Assembly (NCBI RefSeq): GCF_016906535.1
Contig: NC_057380.1
Location: 1,426,001 to 1,490,000 of the forward strand
Reading direction: 5' to 3'
DNA length: 64,000 nucleotides
Source: Rhizoctonia solani
Lineage: Eukaryota; Basidiomycota; Agaricomycetes; Cantharellales; Ceratobasidiaceae
A program made the position numbers and the translations under genes. Of this stretch, positions 49,015 to 61,853 are shown one piece after another. Numbering within the stretch: position 1 is the stretch's first letter; the number at the start of each line of letters is the position of its first letter. The notes beneath the pieces are model-generated. The model searched no databases and was not told the origin of the DNA. It saw only the letters and a list, made by a program, of their open reading frames with translations.

Positions 49015-50243
49015 CCCTCGAATCCCAACCGGAGGAGCTAAATCGAATTCAGGCGTAACTCCAGTCTCCGCGATAGGACGCGTGTGGTACACGAATGCTG
49101 TGTCCAAGACGCAGCATGTGACGTAACCGATGAGGAAATCCCAAGTGGTCAAAAGAAATCTACGACTGCCGAGTGCAACATCCTTACGTGGTGTGGTACA
49201 AACGTGTTTGGTATTTGAGTGGTGTCATCTTGTTTACGCGTTGGAGTAAATAACTCGTATAGAGCCATGTTTTCTAGGCAAGATGAAGATAAGAATACAC
49301 TCAATACGGGCAATAAGTAGGCACCTTGCGAGGTGTTATAATTAAGAGCCCTAAACTCCTATTTATAAGGATTGGGACGTTGGTATTCAATTCCAATGCG
49401 AGTACTGTAACAAAGGCCCTGAAGATCACTGGACTGTATTACGCCATCTACATCTCCAAAAGCGGAACCAAGTCTCGAACCCTCGGTATCTAACACTTAC
49501 CTCATTTAGTTTGCGTAGATAACACCCGTGTTCGAAGATAATATAATTTGTTGTTGAAGATTGCGGGTTGTCACCGAGAGGGACCTTGGATCGCACACAA
49601 TGTCGAGTGGAAGCAGCCGAAGTCTAAAGCTCCGCAGACAAGAATAGCCGTAGAAGTTACGCTGACAACAGCGGCAGGCTTACAACTAAATGTACACAGC
49701 GTATAACGTAAACCTGCACCGGGCTGAAAATTTGATCACACCGGTCCAGCCTTAGTCACGTGATTTCCCGAAGACTCCGATATTGCTCGGAGACTCCAGG
49801 ATCGCTCACACGGTAGTGTTTGAGTTAGTTTGTCAAGACCAAGCAAGTGGTGTATTGAAAACGAGCACGTGACCTAACACCCCAAAATTCATTTCGGATT
49901 GATGTAACACAATGGGACAGTTTCCTGAAAGTACCTTCGGTTTCGGCTCGGGATTTATGAGTGAAATTCTTCAGTTGCTGCACCGCGGAATGGAGTTTGG
50001 GCGGTCATAACCCAGGATTCGTGTGAGACGGCGCTAAGCTGACTGCGAATTATAAAACCCAACACCTGGTTAGGCTGCCGCCCTTCAGCTTCCCCACCAC
50101 CCCTTGAAGTGTTTATTCCCCTAGCTCTCTGGCTAGCACGCGCATACACTTGCTCATTATAACCCACCCGCCCATCCACCATTGCTGCTCTTAGCTAGCT
50201 CTTTCTCGGACGTCGCCTCATTTCAGCTCTTCTACACCTCGTC
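49015..50243. other. Intergenic, divergent promoter region
   Basis: No gene recognised. Contains TATAAAAC at 50,051-50,058, about 190 bp before the next ATG, and CACGTGA boxes near 49,757 and 49,865 that could be bHLH or bZIP sites. Confidence 0.45.
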
Positions 50244-50944
50244 ATGGCCTTCAATAGCAAACGCAAGTTCGACGACGCTGAAGAGCTCGCTCGTGAGACC
50301 TACATATCCGTCAAGGTACTTTCTCCGCACTCCCTCGCTATGTCTGGACCGTTATTCATCTGGGATCGAACAGCATACCAAGGTGGCGCCCATTGCTGAG
50401 CCTATGGTTACTGAGGATGTCGATATGGCAGGTGACAATGCACCATCCCCTGCCCCCTCACTTGCCTCTCTTGCTACCACTGCCTCTTCGCACAACTCTC
50501 GTGAGTTTCATTTCGGCTCGTGACGTGGTGCATGTTGACCCATGTTCGGCCAGCCGCCTATCCTCATTTCGACCTGTATCCGTTCCCGACCTCCGGAGAC
50601 GCCGACATGATGGATTCCGACCCTGGATTTGACCCCAGGAAGCAAGCCTCGAACCGCTCCGACTCGACCGTCGGTCTGATGCAACCTCAAACTATTGCTA
50701 GCGATTTTGTTCACCATGGGTGGGTCTCTTTACTGCTGGGTTCCTAGACGAGGATCATTCCTCGCGTCTATTGGTGACCACGTGCTGACATTATTGGATT
50801 GCCCCTGGACGCTGCTGCTTCTAGCGCCAATTGCTCGCAGATCCCCGCCTCCGTCTGGCCTCGCATCCTGGTCTCGATGGGCGCCGCAGCCTCTGGAGTC
50901 ATTGTATTGAATGTGGCGCCGTCGAAATGGTTTCGAATTCGTAA
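50244..50944 (+). CDS. Small conserved fungal protein with C-terminal Cys motif, function unknown
   Basis: Starts MAFNSKRKFDDAEELARETY; exon 1 ends at Lys before GTACTTTC. The next exon gives HTKVAPIAEPMVTEDVDMAG and a Ser/Ala-rich stretch; a third encodes YPHFDLYPFPTSGDADMMDSD and STVGLMQPQTIASDFVHHG. After a further intron the sequence reads NCSQIP and, one base over, RLRLASHPGLDGRRSLWSHC, then IECGAVEMVSNS and TAA at 50,942-50,944. The NCSQIP...HCIECG ending with two paired cysteines looks like a small metal-binding or redox motif, and I recall similar tails in other agaricomycete hypothetical proteins. There is no signal peptide or membrane segment. One base appears to be missing near 50,845. 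Confidence 0.6.
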
Positions 50945-51880
50945 CTTCCGACACCTCCAGCTACCGAGTCGCTTTATTCGGTCGTTTCTCCCCTTCGACA
51001 CTTGCTGCTTTCTCACTATTTCTCTTCAGTCTTACCTTTCTAGATAGTCACGCATCACTGTTTCTGCTGTCCCTAAAACCCCCAAAACAACCAACAATAC
51101 CGACCCGACTTCGGCAGTGTCAACTGACGACCTTCTGAGCGACAACTGTCTCGGTTTGCTAGATTTAACCATGTTTATTTATCACTTTAGGATGTCTTCG
51201 ACTTTCGTTTCGTGTGAGCTGGTTCAGTAATCGACATCGTTCGACCACCGCAAAACACAACCTTACTATACACGAACATTGCCGTACTATTCTACCAGAT
51301 TGCTTTTCGCTAGTCTCCAGGCGTGTTGGAGTCGGATTTGTTGGCTCATCGATGTTTTCTTCCCCTGGTGTATTCTTCCGTTGTTAGTCATAAATGTATT
51401 TGTATTTGGATGTTTAGCCGTCCGCGTCGGTCCTAAAACTATAGTGAGAGAACCAATAGGCAAACCTTTCAAAAGAAAAGGCAGGCCAGAACCCATAGTT
51501 CGGTTGGGGACCGCGCATACATCCACACTGACATCTACCAAACTCTCATAAACACATGTGACCCGCCACACATATCAGTGCTTCGTCTTACTTCTTGCAG
51601 CATGCGTCTCGTGCCGATCTCATTCAGTACCCCGCATCAGCGTGCGCATCGGAGTGAGGCCATTTTTGAGTTAGGGAACTCTCGATCCCGGACAAGGATG
51701 GGCTGGCCATTTCTGGGTGAACATCAGACCCCACGGAGATAGTTGTACGTTAAATATATTAAACAAACATGCAAAGGATCTGTAAAACACAATACATGAT
51801 GAAAAAAGTCCTTCCCAAGAAAATAGAATCGTGAACAAGACCAAAGGATCGTCAGAATAATTGCACTTCTGATCGTGAAA
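50945..51880. other. Intergenic / 3' flanks
   Basis: 3' UTR-like DNA of the preceding gene and the 3' flank of the convergent gene. Open frames at 51.28-51.57 kb on both strands have no recognisable family. Confidence 0.4.
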
Positions 51881-52929
51881 TTAGTAAGGAGTTGACATTG
51901 GCTCTGGGTGTTTATTGTAGGAGCCATCGCCTTTCAAACCACCGGAAGGTACTCCCGGGGAATTCATACCGTTACCCTGGTATGGCACGGTTGCGGCGGC
52001 ATAATTGGGAGCACCGAATGAACTGTCGTGATGACCAAAAGTTCCTTGTGGATGGCTGTAACCGGAATAAGGGCGAGCTTGTTGCTCTACCATGGTTGTC
52101 CTATCGCCCGAGAAGAGCGATACGCTGGATGGCCCAACAGTCTCTCTCTTGCGGTTACGCCTCCACAATACAAGGACAAGTATAGCAATGATGAGTGCAA
52201 CAACTCCGCCAACAACTGCAGAGAATTATAAGTTTGATGGGATTTGAACGATAAGTGAGGTGATACGTACCACCACCGACGATAGCACCGATGGGCGCTT
52301 TGGAACCGCTATCGCTTGATGCCGATGCCGAGGGACCCGGGGTGGCAGTACCCGTCCCACTAACGGCCGAGGATGTGCTGTTCAGCAACTTTTCAAACGC
52401 ATTGCAGGCCGTGTGGTAATCTATAGACAAATTGTTTAAAACAAATATCCCACTGACTAAGCGCTGGACCTACCCGTGTGACCACCGAGAGCTGCTGCCA
52501 TTTGATCTGGAGTCGTTGTAGTATCCGATGGGCTAGACATACAGATTGCACAGTTCTAGAACAAAACGGGCTATCGTTAGCGCGGGTCCAAAAAACCAGG
52601 CACCAGTCAATCCCTTTGTTGAACTTACGTGTAGCGGATTGTGGTTCCCGCACCAGCACCCAGCATCCCCTTGGAGTCTTTGGCATCTGGGTACCTGGAT
52701 AATGAGAACGATTTAGCTCGTATAGACTTAGAGGGAGAAGATGAATGCGTACCACTTCATCGTTGAATGTCCGACAATCCGCGAGGGAGCTGCATGTTGG
52801 CGATATAGCATCTCGGATTTTGAGTGCTGCCGTCGTGAGCTGGGTACTGAGCTCCGCTACCGTCTGTGCCGTTGAAGAGATAGGGAACGAAAAGAGAAGA
52901 GCAGCGCCCAACGTCTTATGAAATCTCAT
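51881..52929 (-). CDS. Secreted single-pass membrane protein with Ser/Thr-rich stalk
   Basis: Starts MRFHKTLGAALLFSFPISST (signal peptide), then AQTVAELSTQLTTAALKIRD and cysteine-bearing ISPTCSSLADCRTFNDEV. Further exons give NCAICMSSPSDTTTTPDQMA, YHTACNAFEKLLNSTSSAVS and the low-complexity stalk GTGTATPGPSASASSDSGSK. A membrane helix with ALIIAILVLVLWRRNRKR (about 52,150) and a cytosolic tail (VGPSSVSLFSGDRTTMVEQQ to MSTPY) follow. The layout (signal peptide, Cys-containing ectodomain, O-glycosylation-type stalk, one helix with basic stop-transfer, short tail) resembles fungal wall-stress sensors or SKG6-type proteins; no named domain is certain. Four or so exons; the last ends at 51,881. 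Confidence 0.65.
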
Positions 52930-54188
52930 TTCTGTACTTCAAGTTCAATTTCTCTTGGCCTGGGGAGTGAGTGGTGGTGGCTTATCCCAGAAAGGGGAGA
53001 GAGTACGGAACTCTTCTCATTGAACGTCTAGTTATATTCACGGGCAGAAGCCGTAAACCGAATTGATTGTCTCATAATGGCAGCGTCCGCACAGCCTGCT
53101 ATTGGGCTAGAGGAGATTAGGGCGCAAGGAACACGAATTAGCTTGGCGAGCGCTTAGACCCGTGTGGCGTGGGGCTCGATCAAGATCGATGCACCGCATA
53201 CACATAAATTTTTAGCTAAAAACTGCCTTATATAGGGAAACCCGGATAATTATATGTACATATAGGGTAGTGGCGGGGGGTTTCTCAATGCAAAACTAGA
53301 CAGCGATGTTTATTGAAGCACAGTTGCGGGCCTAAAATCTTCGTTTGGGATCCAGGATGGCACCTAGAATATGTCACGTGACATGAGAGGCTCGGGCAAT
53401 CACAATACACCGTCCACGAACAGCGAAACCACACTGTCGCTTATCCTAGCCAGGAGGAGCTAAGGGTCATAAAAGCTCATTTAATTAGTTTGAATACCGG
53501 GAATTCTATCCAACAAGCGGTCCTGTTTACCAACATTTTGAGCCCGGATTCATTAAAGTACCCATTTCTAGCTATCACTCCAAGTCCCCTTCTTCATTAC
53601 CCTGTAGTTAAACCACAGCGGGCCTCAATAATTATCAATTAAATAAGCAAATATTGACCGAGAATATAGTACTTTCCTTTTTGTTATTAAATAAAGTGAT
53701 CAGAGCACCCGTGTAGCACCCACCAAAGACAATTCAAATTTCCCTAAGGAGCGCATGATTGTACTTGACCGTTACTATAGGTATATGCGTGCTTCGTGTC
53801 AAGTAATAGGGTGTACCGTTTGTACCCAGGGATATTCTGCACCTGACATAAGGACTCAAGGGCAAGATTTGCGCAGTCCGACGATCAGCTAACCGAGCAT
53901 GTCCTTGTCGTACCCATGGCTGGTAGGATGATTCGTAAATTGTGACCGTCGTATCTTTCAAATGATTAGAACTTGAACGAGGCTTAGTAATTGAGCATAT
54001 TCAAACTCGTTACATTTGAGGGAAACTTGAGCTAATCGAACCGATAGCATACATTGCTTGCACGCCCAGCAACTATGCCTACAAATCAATATTGACGCCA
54101 TTACCAATAGCGGTGTATCCTGTTTGCTTGAACATGAGCGTCTTCCACGACAGCTTCTCATCGTTTGTCAGTTTGCCATTGGCCAGGT
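52930..54188. other. Intergenic, no gene recognised
   Basis: AT-rich DNA with short frames only. Contains CACGTGAC near 53,375. Confidence 0.45.
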
Positions 54189-55026
54189 CTATCCACTCCT
54201 TCCGGTTGACTCGATGACATTGGTCATTTTCCCAGCTTGTTCATCGAACTTCTTCATGCGGTCGGCACGATAGTCTTCGGTGATAATCTTTGCCGAAATA
54301 AATTCTCCTAACAAGTCAGAAATGACACTCCTGAGTTCTCCTAGGATTTCCTCGGCCTTAACACCCTGCTTCACGAAGTCTATTCCCCGGTACTTCTGGC
54401 CTACTTTAGCTAGGCGCTCGAGGAAGACATCTTGGTCTATACCCGAGGTGCAGAGGATAAAGGTCTCCCTCGTACCTTGAAAAGAGGAAGAATTAGTCCT
54501 TGGCATAAATATATTATCCACCCAGTTAATGAGGGGTCAACATACCAGGTTTGAGTAGGATGTTATCGCTGACACCTCCAAATACTGTATCCCTCAGATC
54601 AGACTCCATGGACATGGGTGCAAATATGTTAGAAAAGCAACTATAAAACAAGAGTGTAAGTAAGGGGCCGAATGGATAGTTGAAGACATTACGAGGTTTC
54701 TGGACCCCAACCATCTTTGGTGGCACTGACAGCATAATAATCGTCCTCGCGCTTCTCGGGAGCCGGGAATCCATGTTTATCAACTTGATCGCTACCACCA
54801 ATCTTGACTTGCACAAACGCTTTACCCTCTTTTATCTCTTCTCAAGATTTTGATAAAACAGGGGATGAGTTTTAATATAGTCGGGCAGCCTCTTCGCGCC
54901 TTCGAAATTTGCATAATGGAAGTACGCCACTGTGAAAGCTGATGTATGGGTTAGCGAGAGGCCGCCTGTGATCGCGCGACCAAAACGCGTCGCCGTGGAG
55001 AGCGTATTCTTGGCTAACATGCTCAT
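54189..55026 (-). CDS. Unknown protein, conserved splice structure, family not recognised
   Basis: Starts MSMLAKNTLSTATRFGRAIT, a Ser/Thr/Arg-rich N terminus that could be a mitochondrial presequence. It continues HYANFEGAKRLPDYIKTHPL; near 54,835 the frame needs one base to go from YQNLEK to IKEGKAFVQVKIGG and HGFPAPEKREDDYYAVSATK. After an intron come NIFAPMSMESDLRDTVFGGV and SDNILLKPG, then (intron) TRETFILCTSGIDQDVFLER, YRGIDFVKQGVKAEEILGEL and FISAKIITEDYRADRMKKFD, with a stop at 54,189. The intron phases are consistent, so this is a real gene. I do not recognise a domain and propose no function. Confidence 0.55.
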
Positions 55027-56821
55027 TATGAAACAGGAGTGTTGTTGGATCAGAGCAAAAGAGCTGGAAGATGTAAAGTGCTTGAGTAAATTGATAGTGT
55101 AGCTGGAGAAAACTGGGCTTATTTATAACCACTGGCAGCTGGCCAGCATAGCCGAAACAAATAGACATAAGCTAGTTGGTATACTGTTCCCGTTCGTTGA
55201 TTGAATAGCCGATACCAGTTATGTGCTAGAGGTTCCAATTCTCGTGTGGTCGACCCATAACCTCGGTTATGCATGTGCTTTTAGGCGCACAATAGCCAGT
55301 CGGAAACTAGAGACTTGTATACGTTTTTATGATGGCTCTAGGAACAATTTTTTAATGTTGGACAAATGTAAGAACGGGATTTGTAGTTGAAGTTATGCAA
55401 GCTCCATTTAATCCCGAATTACCGTTCAAAGTCGCCCTAGAAGCATGGCAAGTGCAAGAAAAACAACGCATCTATGCGGCTCTCAAGTGACCGGTCTGGG
55501 TAAATACTCCGGCAGCCGGCCAAGCAATATTCGGAACTGACGATTACTTACGGGTATACGGCTCGAAGCTATCCCGCTCCGGTTATCACCCCCCTGATTG
55601 AGTAGATTTATTCAAAGCCGGCCTGGCAATAAAAGCCAAGCTCGGGTTCGACAGGAGTATCTTCGGACTACCCCAGATGGTCAAGAAGGGACGAGTCCAA
55701 GTAGAGAATTTCCCGCTGAGAACGTCTTACAGGATAACATTTAAAATAGTTAATCGACATTGCACTGATATTTCATCTCATGAAACGTTGGAATCTCGGC
55801 CAACTACTGTTAATGATATTGGACATCGTTGGTGGTCACAAATGACGAAGAGCCAGTAAAATGAAAAAAGCTGCCGAGATTATCGAGCCCGGTAACGATA
55901 AACCATAACTACATGACGATCCTATTTGCTATAGTACTTTGCACGTTGCAAGTCGAGTTCAAACTATACAACAAATTACAACCGAGTTCGCGACGCGAAA
56001 GTCGTCGAAATGGAGGGTCCAAGTCGTGTGGCCGTGTTTTATCGCGTGAGTGACACTCGGGTTTGTTCCTGGACGGGGAACGTTACTGATGTCCCCATCG
56101 TTGTGGATGATTATGATTGAGTATCGCACCGACGAGCGGCACGTCGATCGTCTAGCAAAAGTATACCTATAGACAGCCTCTATAACAGGATCAAATACAC
56201 GCCGTAAGAAGGCCAAGCCGGGGACCACGGAGAGAACTCGCCAGAGACCCCGGAATCGGTGATTTGGGTTGATCCCTCGGTCTCAATTATCCGCTCGAGT
56301 GCATACAGGGCAAAATCGTCCCTTCTCCCTGTGATGTTTTGGACGGCCCTGAAGCGATGCTACTGTAGCAGTGAGAACGAGTGGCCGTAACTGTGGCATG
56401 ATAAGCATTAACATTACGACCGGTTTGTCATTTCTTCTCGGCAAGGCACAGACTACTGTAGATGAGTAACACAGTGCCGACGACGCATGCTTCTGTCGCC
56501 AAGTGTGGAATCGTATCGAGGGGGCAGGAGGGTGGTCGACTTATGCAAGCACGTAGTAATCCCATCTTCGCTGTGCCTATCTATACATGGAACTCAAAGA
56601 AAAAAAAACACGTTGTGACCGGCATAGAGGGAAAAAAGTAAGACTAGAGCGCAACTGCCGAGCTCTGAAATCAAAGAGAGAACGGTATATAGATATAGGG
56701 GGGATTGGAGTATTTTTTTGGTCCCGTATCTCGATCATTACCATAGGCTGAGCCTAGGAATCCTCCTCCCTCCTCTCTCTCGATCGTATAGAGTAAACAC
56801 CACACGTCATCGAAATAGAAA
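55027..56821. other. Intergenic, no gene recognised
   Basis: No family or repeat recognised. The last 250 bp before 56,822 are CT/GA-rich (CTCCTCCCTCCTCTCTCTC), a usual fungal core-promoter context. Confidence 0.45.
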
Positions 56822-59699
56822 ATGACACCCGATACCGAAACGTTCTCCACACCTCCGACGACTCCTATGCCGCCTGCACCCGCGGCCCAATCACAGCCGA
56901 TGGCAGGGCGCCGCCCGAGCCAACTGCAATTCACATCGACAGCGGAAGCGCATCCCGAGATCCAGGTCGAGGTCGAACAAGACGACCACAATAGCACTCC
57001 AAACCTCAAATCGTCGCCGCTTCCGGTTGGAAAATCATCGTCGTTGCCGTTACCAGGTCCGGTGGGGAAAGCGATCCAGGGTGCACTCAAGTCGCCGTGT
57101 TTTGTCCATTCGTTGCTCGACAAGGGCGCGTCGCTCTCTGATTGGCTCAAGCAGCAACCACAACCACACCTACCCCATCCCATGCCGTCTCCCCCCGTGT
57201 CTGGATCGAGCAGCGAGCCGGACTATGACGACGAGGAAGAGGAAGAGTACTCGAGCAGTCTTACTAGGCAGTTGGCCGAGACTGCGGTCGGGGTCAGAGA
57301 GATGAGTAAGCAGCTTGGTGAGTCGTCGCGGGTCTCTATCACGATTCAATTGGGGCTAATGATGTTCAGGCCGAGCGAGGGTCCACAGCAAGATCAACAA
57401 TGTCCTGATCATCACCAAGGCCCGGGACAATAGACTTAGCAAATTGACGCGAGAACTGGCTCTGATGCTCATGACGAAAGAACGAGAAGATGGACGTGGT
57501 CTGGTCGTGTATGTGTCTACATGACCCACCTGACTCGGACTAACACCAAGCAGATACGTCGACTCGCAGCTCCGCAACTCGAAGCGATTCGACGCTGCCG
57601 GACTAGAGCGAGATTATCCCGAATTATTCGTGCCTATCCGACAACCACGCCGTCGTTCTTCCTCATCGACCTCTCTTGCCTCATCCCACCATGCAGGCTC
57701 GGTCTCTTCCCTCCGAATGACGGCCATGTCATCCCGCAACTCGTCTACCGATAACCTCTCCCTCCCACCCTCCGAAGGCCAACTGCGCTACTGGACATCC
57801 GACATGTGCATTCGCTCTCCCCACTTGTTCGATTTCGTCGTCACTCTCGGCGGAGACGGAACCGTCCTCTTTGCCTCTTGGCTCTTCCAGCGCATCGTCC
57901 CGCCCATTCTCCCGTTCGCACTCGGCTCCCTCGGTTTCCTCACAAACTTTGATTTCGCGGATTATAAAGCCGTCATGGACGGCGCAATCGATAATGGATC
58001 CGCGTCAACCTTCGCATGCGATTTAGTTGCACCGTCTACCGGTCCGTCAACCCGGACGAATGTCGGTCCCGCAAAGCCGTCAAGCGCGCCGAGACGGGCG
58101 AGATATTAATGAAGAGTTTGGAAAAGGGTGGAGGCTGGGAAGCTCTCGAGGCCGGCTACGGCGGGAGCGGGCCCACCGCTGGCGGCAAGGACAAGGAGAT
58201 CATGTGTCTTACGACCCGGCCCGTCGAGACGTTTGAGGTCTTGAACGATCTTGTCATCGATCGTGGCCCGAGTCCGTATGTCTCGATGCTCGAGTTGTTT
58301 GGTGGGTCTCCTGCACATTTGGTTGGTTGTGCGCGTATTGACAACGGATAGGCGACGAGCATCATATGACGACTGTCCAAGGAGACGGTTGACGGTTTCC
58401 ACACCTACCGGATCCACCGCATACTCGGTGTGTCTTGTTCCTCCTAGCCGATTCCATAACTTGACATCCGCCATCGTAGTATCCGCAGGCGGGTCGCTCG
58501 TCCACCCGAAATCCCGGCGATCCTCATAACACCCATCTGCCCTCACACTCTATCCTTCCGTCCGATGCTTTTACCAGACAGCATGGAACTGCGCGTCTGT
58601 GTGCCCTACAACTCGAGAAGCACCGCTTGGGCCAGCTTTGACGGTCGAGGCCGGGTCGAACTCAAACGTACTGTGCTCCCTTTCCTCCCACATTCCACTC
58701 TTATTTTATTTTTTTTTTTTTATTTCCTCTCCATTCCATTTTTTATTACGCAACTTTACTAACATAGATCGGTTTGGATTGTAGCCGGCGACCATATAAA
58801 AGTGACCGCCTCGAAGTACCCGTTCCCGACCGTGTGCAACGATAAACAGTCGACCGACTGGTTCCATTCCATTTCGCGCACGTTTAAATGGAACGAGCGC
58901 GAGCGCCAAAAGTCGTTTGTCATGGTTGAAGAAGACGCCCCCTCGGCTTCTTCTCAGTCCCGGGCCCAAGCTGTTAAGAAAGGGAGATGAGGGGGAGGAA
59001 GAAGAGGAAGAAGAAGAGGAGAAATATGATATTGATGATTCGAGTCCCGAGGCTGCTGTCACTACCACCGCCAACAACAACAACAACAGCAACCACAACG
59101 GTAACAACGCCCCTTCTGTACCAGAACCAGAACCAGAAGGAAGAGGGAAAGGTTTAGCAGCTGTCGCAGCCCGTGCGATCAACAGGGACAACATTGTCGA
59201 GTCGCACTTTACAAACAAGTCGGGCTACGACTCGCCCGACCGGTTCCGTGTCCCGCACCCTCATCCGCCCAAGGTCCATTTCAGACACACGGTCGAGGGC
59301 GCTCCGACGTATCAGGGAGCACCGAGACCTCAAGATGGTCCGACTTCAAGATCCCAGGACGCGAATCCGGACGCTAAAACTCCTCGCCCGGGAGACACCC
59401 ATTCCCATTCCCACTCTCATTCAAACTCAAATTCACATGCACCGCAGTATGCCCCCCAATCCCAACCCCAATCCCAATCCCAATCCCAAGCGTACCACGC
59501 GAGCATCGAGCAAGACGGTCGACCGCACAGCGCGGGGATCCACCACCACCACCACTCGCCGCATTACCCGCATTCGTCCCGGTCCCATCGCGAGCACCAT
59601 CGCGACCGCGCGCCAAACACCGCTCCGCCCGATCGGAGGGCGTTTGCGGTGTGGGGCCAGGACGAGAGCGATAGTAATACGAGTGATGGGGAGGTCTGA
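56822..59699 (+). CDS. NAD(+)/NADH kinase with long low-complexity C-terminal extension
   Basis: Phosphorylates NAD to NADP (Utr1/Yef1-like). N-terminal region: [39 protein letters not shown], an acidic stretch, [18 protein letters not shown], then [20 protein letters not shown]. The catalytic core has the conserved [18 protein letters not shown] (GGDG near 57,850), [48 protein letters not shown], the [10 protein letters not shown] motif near 58,400, and [20 protein letters not shown]. It ends with [17 protein letters not shown] and [20 protein letters not shown]. The following roughly 240 residues are an acidic run, poly-Asn and a Ser/His/Gln-rich tail ([35 protein letters not shown]). One-base losses are inferred near 58,005, 58,390, 58,500 and 58,978. 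Confidence 0.88.
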
Positions 59700-61115
59700 G
59701 TTTGGGTTCACTTTTTTCTTTCGTTTTTTTTTTGGATATCTTTGTTCGTTTTTTGTTATCTCAATTGCATTGAATAGATAAAGTTTTGAATGGTGATGGA
59801 TTTTTTTGAGGTGTGGAATGAAAAGTGGACCGCGCGTGTGTTGTGTATTGCACCGGGCACTGTAAGGATAAGAACCTGCTACTCTAGATTCCTTTGCTCC
59901 AATTGATGGGCAAAGTTGGAGTTCTGGGTTTTTTTACGGCGCTCGTTGTGTTCTCAAATAAGGCTATTGATAGCCACTGAACTGACCCATCTTATCGTGG
60001 AGAGTAAACTTGCGCCTGAATCTGACTGGCGCTCCCTCGTGTACATAATACATATACAGGTGATATAAAAAAAAGAGTGCCCTTGGTGCCCCGATGTAAA
60101 CTATAGATCCGGCAAAATCGCCTTATCGCGGTAAATGCGTCTGAACAACCAGCTCATAGCATATATGCACCCAATTTGAACCCCCCCCCTCCCCCGCCGA
60201 CAGCTCTGCGCATCGAGACATCGCTCAATCGTTTCGGTAGTGGGCTGATTCGAGTCTATTTTTTTGGAGTATGGCGGACTTGTGGAGACAGGGGTGATAT
60301 CTGTCATTGTTTTGCATGCTGTTCCGTAGTATAGTACAGATGGATGAAGGCCTCGTGGTTTGGTCTGGTTTGAACAATATGATTAGAGCAAATGCACGAT
60401 TGGCTATCATGCGCGCGTTCACCCACCCGTTGGTCTGGATAACAACCAGGCCTTGCATGAAGCCACCATGGACTGTTGTTCTAGTAATACTTGTATCTTG
60501 GGGAGCGTATTTTGGGTAATCAAGTACTAGCATGAACCGGTTGGCTACCTAGGTTTGCTCTGCAAGCAATCCAGTTTACCCGCCCCTTTGTGGTGCTTGG
60601 TGCTCATAATATTACAATAAATGTGTCCAAAAAAAATCCCACTTCTTGTTTCTTACAGTTGTGTACACCCAGGTTGGTCATATACGATATATGGTGTCTT
60701 CATAAAATATTCATTGATACGGATTCACGACTTGAGCCCGCGCTTCTGCAGAACTAGGGTCACGATAGCAAGGCGATGACGCGCCTACATCTCATCAGAT
60801 GGTAATGGGCTCCAGCCAGAGTCAAAGAAGTGTGGAATTGTCCATGAGATCTCTCGTGGTCTCCAAGATCCGTGAGTATCCCGGTATTACTTGGTTCTGT
60901 GTGCTTTCGGTGCTGTATTGCACGCGAGAGTGATTCCAAATTCAGCTGGAGTGCCTCATAGCTCGGGCGATTTGCCCCTCTTTTCTCCTCCTATTGGTAC
61001 CATTGTATCATTCAGACGCATTTCAATAGTTGAACATATGACATCAACTGTAGTTAATTAAATTATATGCGTACATCACCGACACAGGACGTGTTTGGAT
61101 TCAGTGTTACACTAA
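59655..61115 (+). repeat. Segmental duplication, copy A (NAD kinase end plus downstream DNA)
   Basis: From GGCCAGGACGAGAGCGATAG (the last codons of the kinase) to about 61,115 this sequence is matched, in the same orientation, by 62,271 to the window end. Shared landmarks include CTTTTTTCTTTCG-like tracts, GGGCACTGTAAGGAT, GTGGGCTGATTC, GTTTACCCGCCCCTT and GGTAATGGGCTCCAGCCAGA. Similarity is roughly 85-90% by eye, with gaps. Copy A contains no complete gene beyond the kinase terminus. Confidence 0.85.
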
Positions 61116-61719
61116 CACGACATTATTTCTACCCTGTTGATCACTTGATCACTAATTTTCCCCAAGAGAAACCAAGATTTGAGGTGTATATGAGACCCCA
61201 TGGTTAGGTAGTTTAACGCCTAGTGGATCTAGAGCGAAGCTGTTAGCATTTTGTGATGTACAGACGCTGCATTGCCTCCTTGTCATAGCTCGACATATCC
61301 TTATTTTAGCTGCTGAGTTTTTCCCATTGTGCTATCTTATGTAGAAGAAAATACAGTGCGGCTCATGGAGCCCTTGAAATTTTATACATGCGCATTTCGA
61401 CCACCTGTACCAATCACAAGAGGTGACACAACACCACCGCTCCCAATATTCCGCAACGTTGTGAAATGGGCGATAGAATATCCCAGTTTTGCGCTCGGAG
61501 ATGGGCGTTTACTTGGAACCAGAAGATTCCCATATGGATTCATTTGTTCTAGCCATTTGACATGTGGGTAGTGGATGTGAGGGTTTTCACCAGCGTTCGT
61601 TGTACAAGGGGTACCTATCCTCGATCTACAGCCCAGACTGAGCTGCATGGGAACTATCCTATTGTGAAGAGTGAGCCTACACCCAAGTCCGGCGCCTCTC
61701 ACTGTACACAAGATATAGG

Positions 61720-61730
61720 TATATAAGAGG
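61720..61730 (+). promoter_or_regulatory. TATA box of the small CBM5/12 gene
   Basis: TATATAAGAGG, about 134 bp before the ATG at 61,854, the same spacing as in the CBM5/12-DM9 gene. Confidence 0.6.
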
Positions 61731-61800
61731 GGCATTTTTGTTGACCAGTCACATACGTCCCGTTCAAAACATCTACTCACTAGCTGCTAGTTGAACTAAA

Positions 61801-61853
61801 GTATGTCAGTCTGATTACATTGGACGCTGAACTGAACTGACGCTGTTACGTAG
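61801..61853 (+). other. 5' leader intron directly before the ATG
   Basis: CTAAA/GTATGTCAG to GTTACGTAG, 53 nt, containing CTGAAC/CTGAC-like branch sites and ending immediately before ATGGTACAT. Confidence 0.55.
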
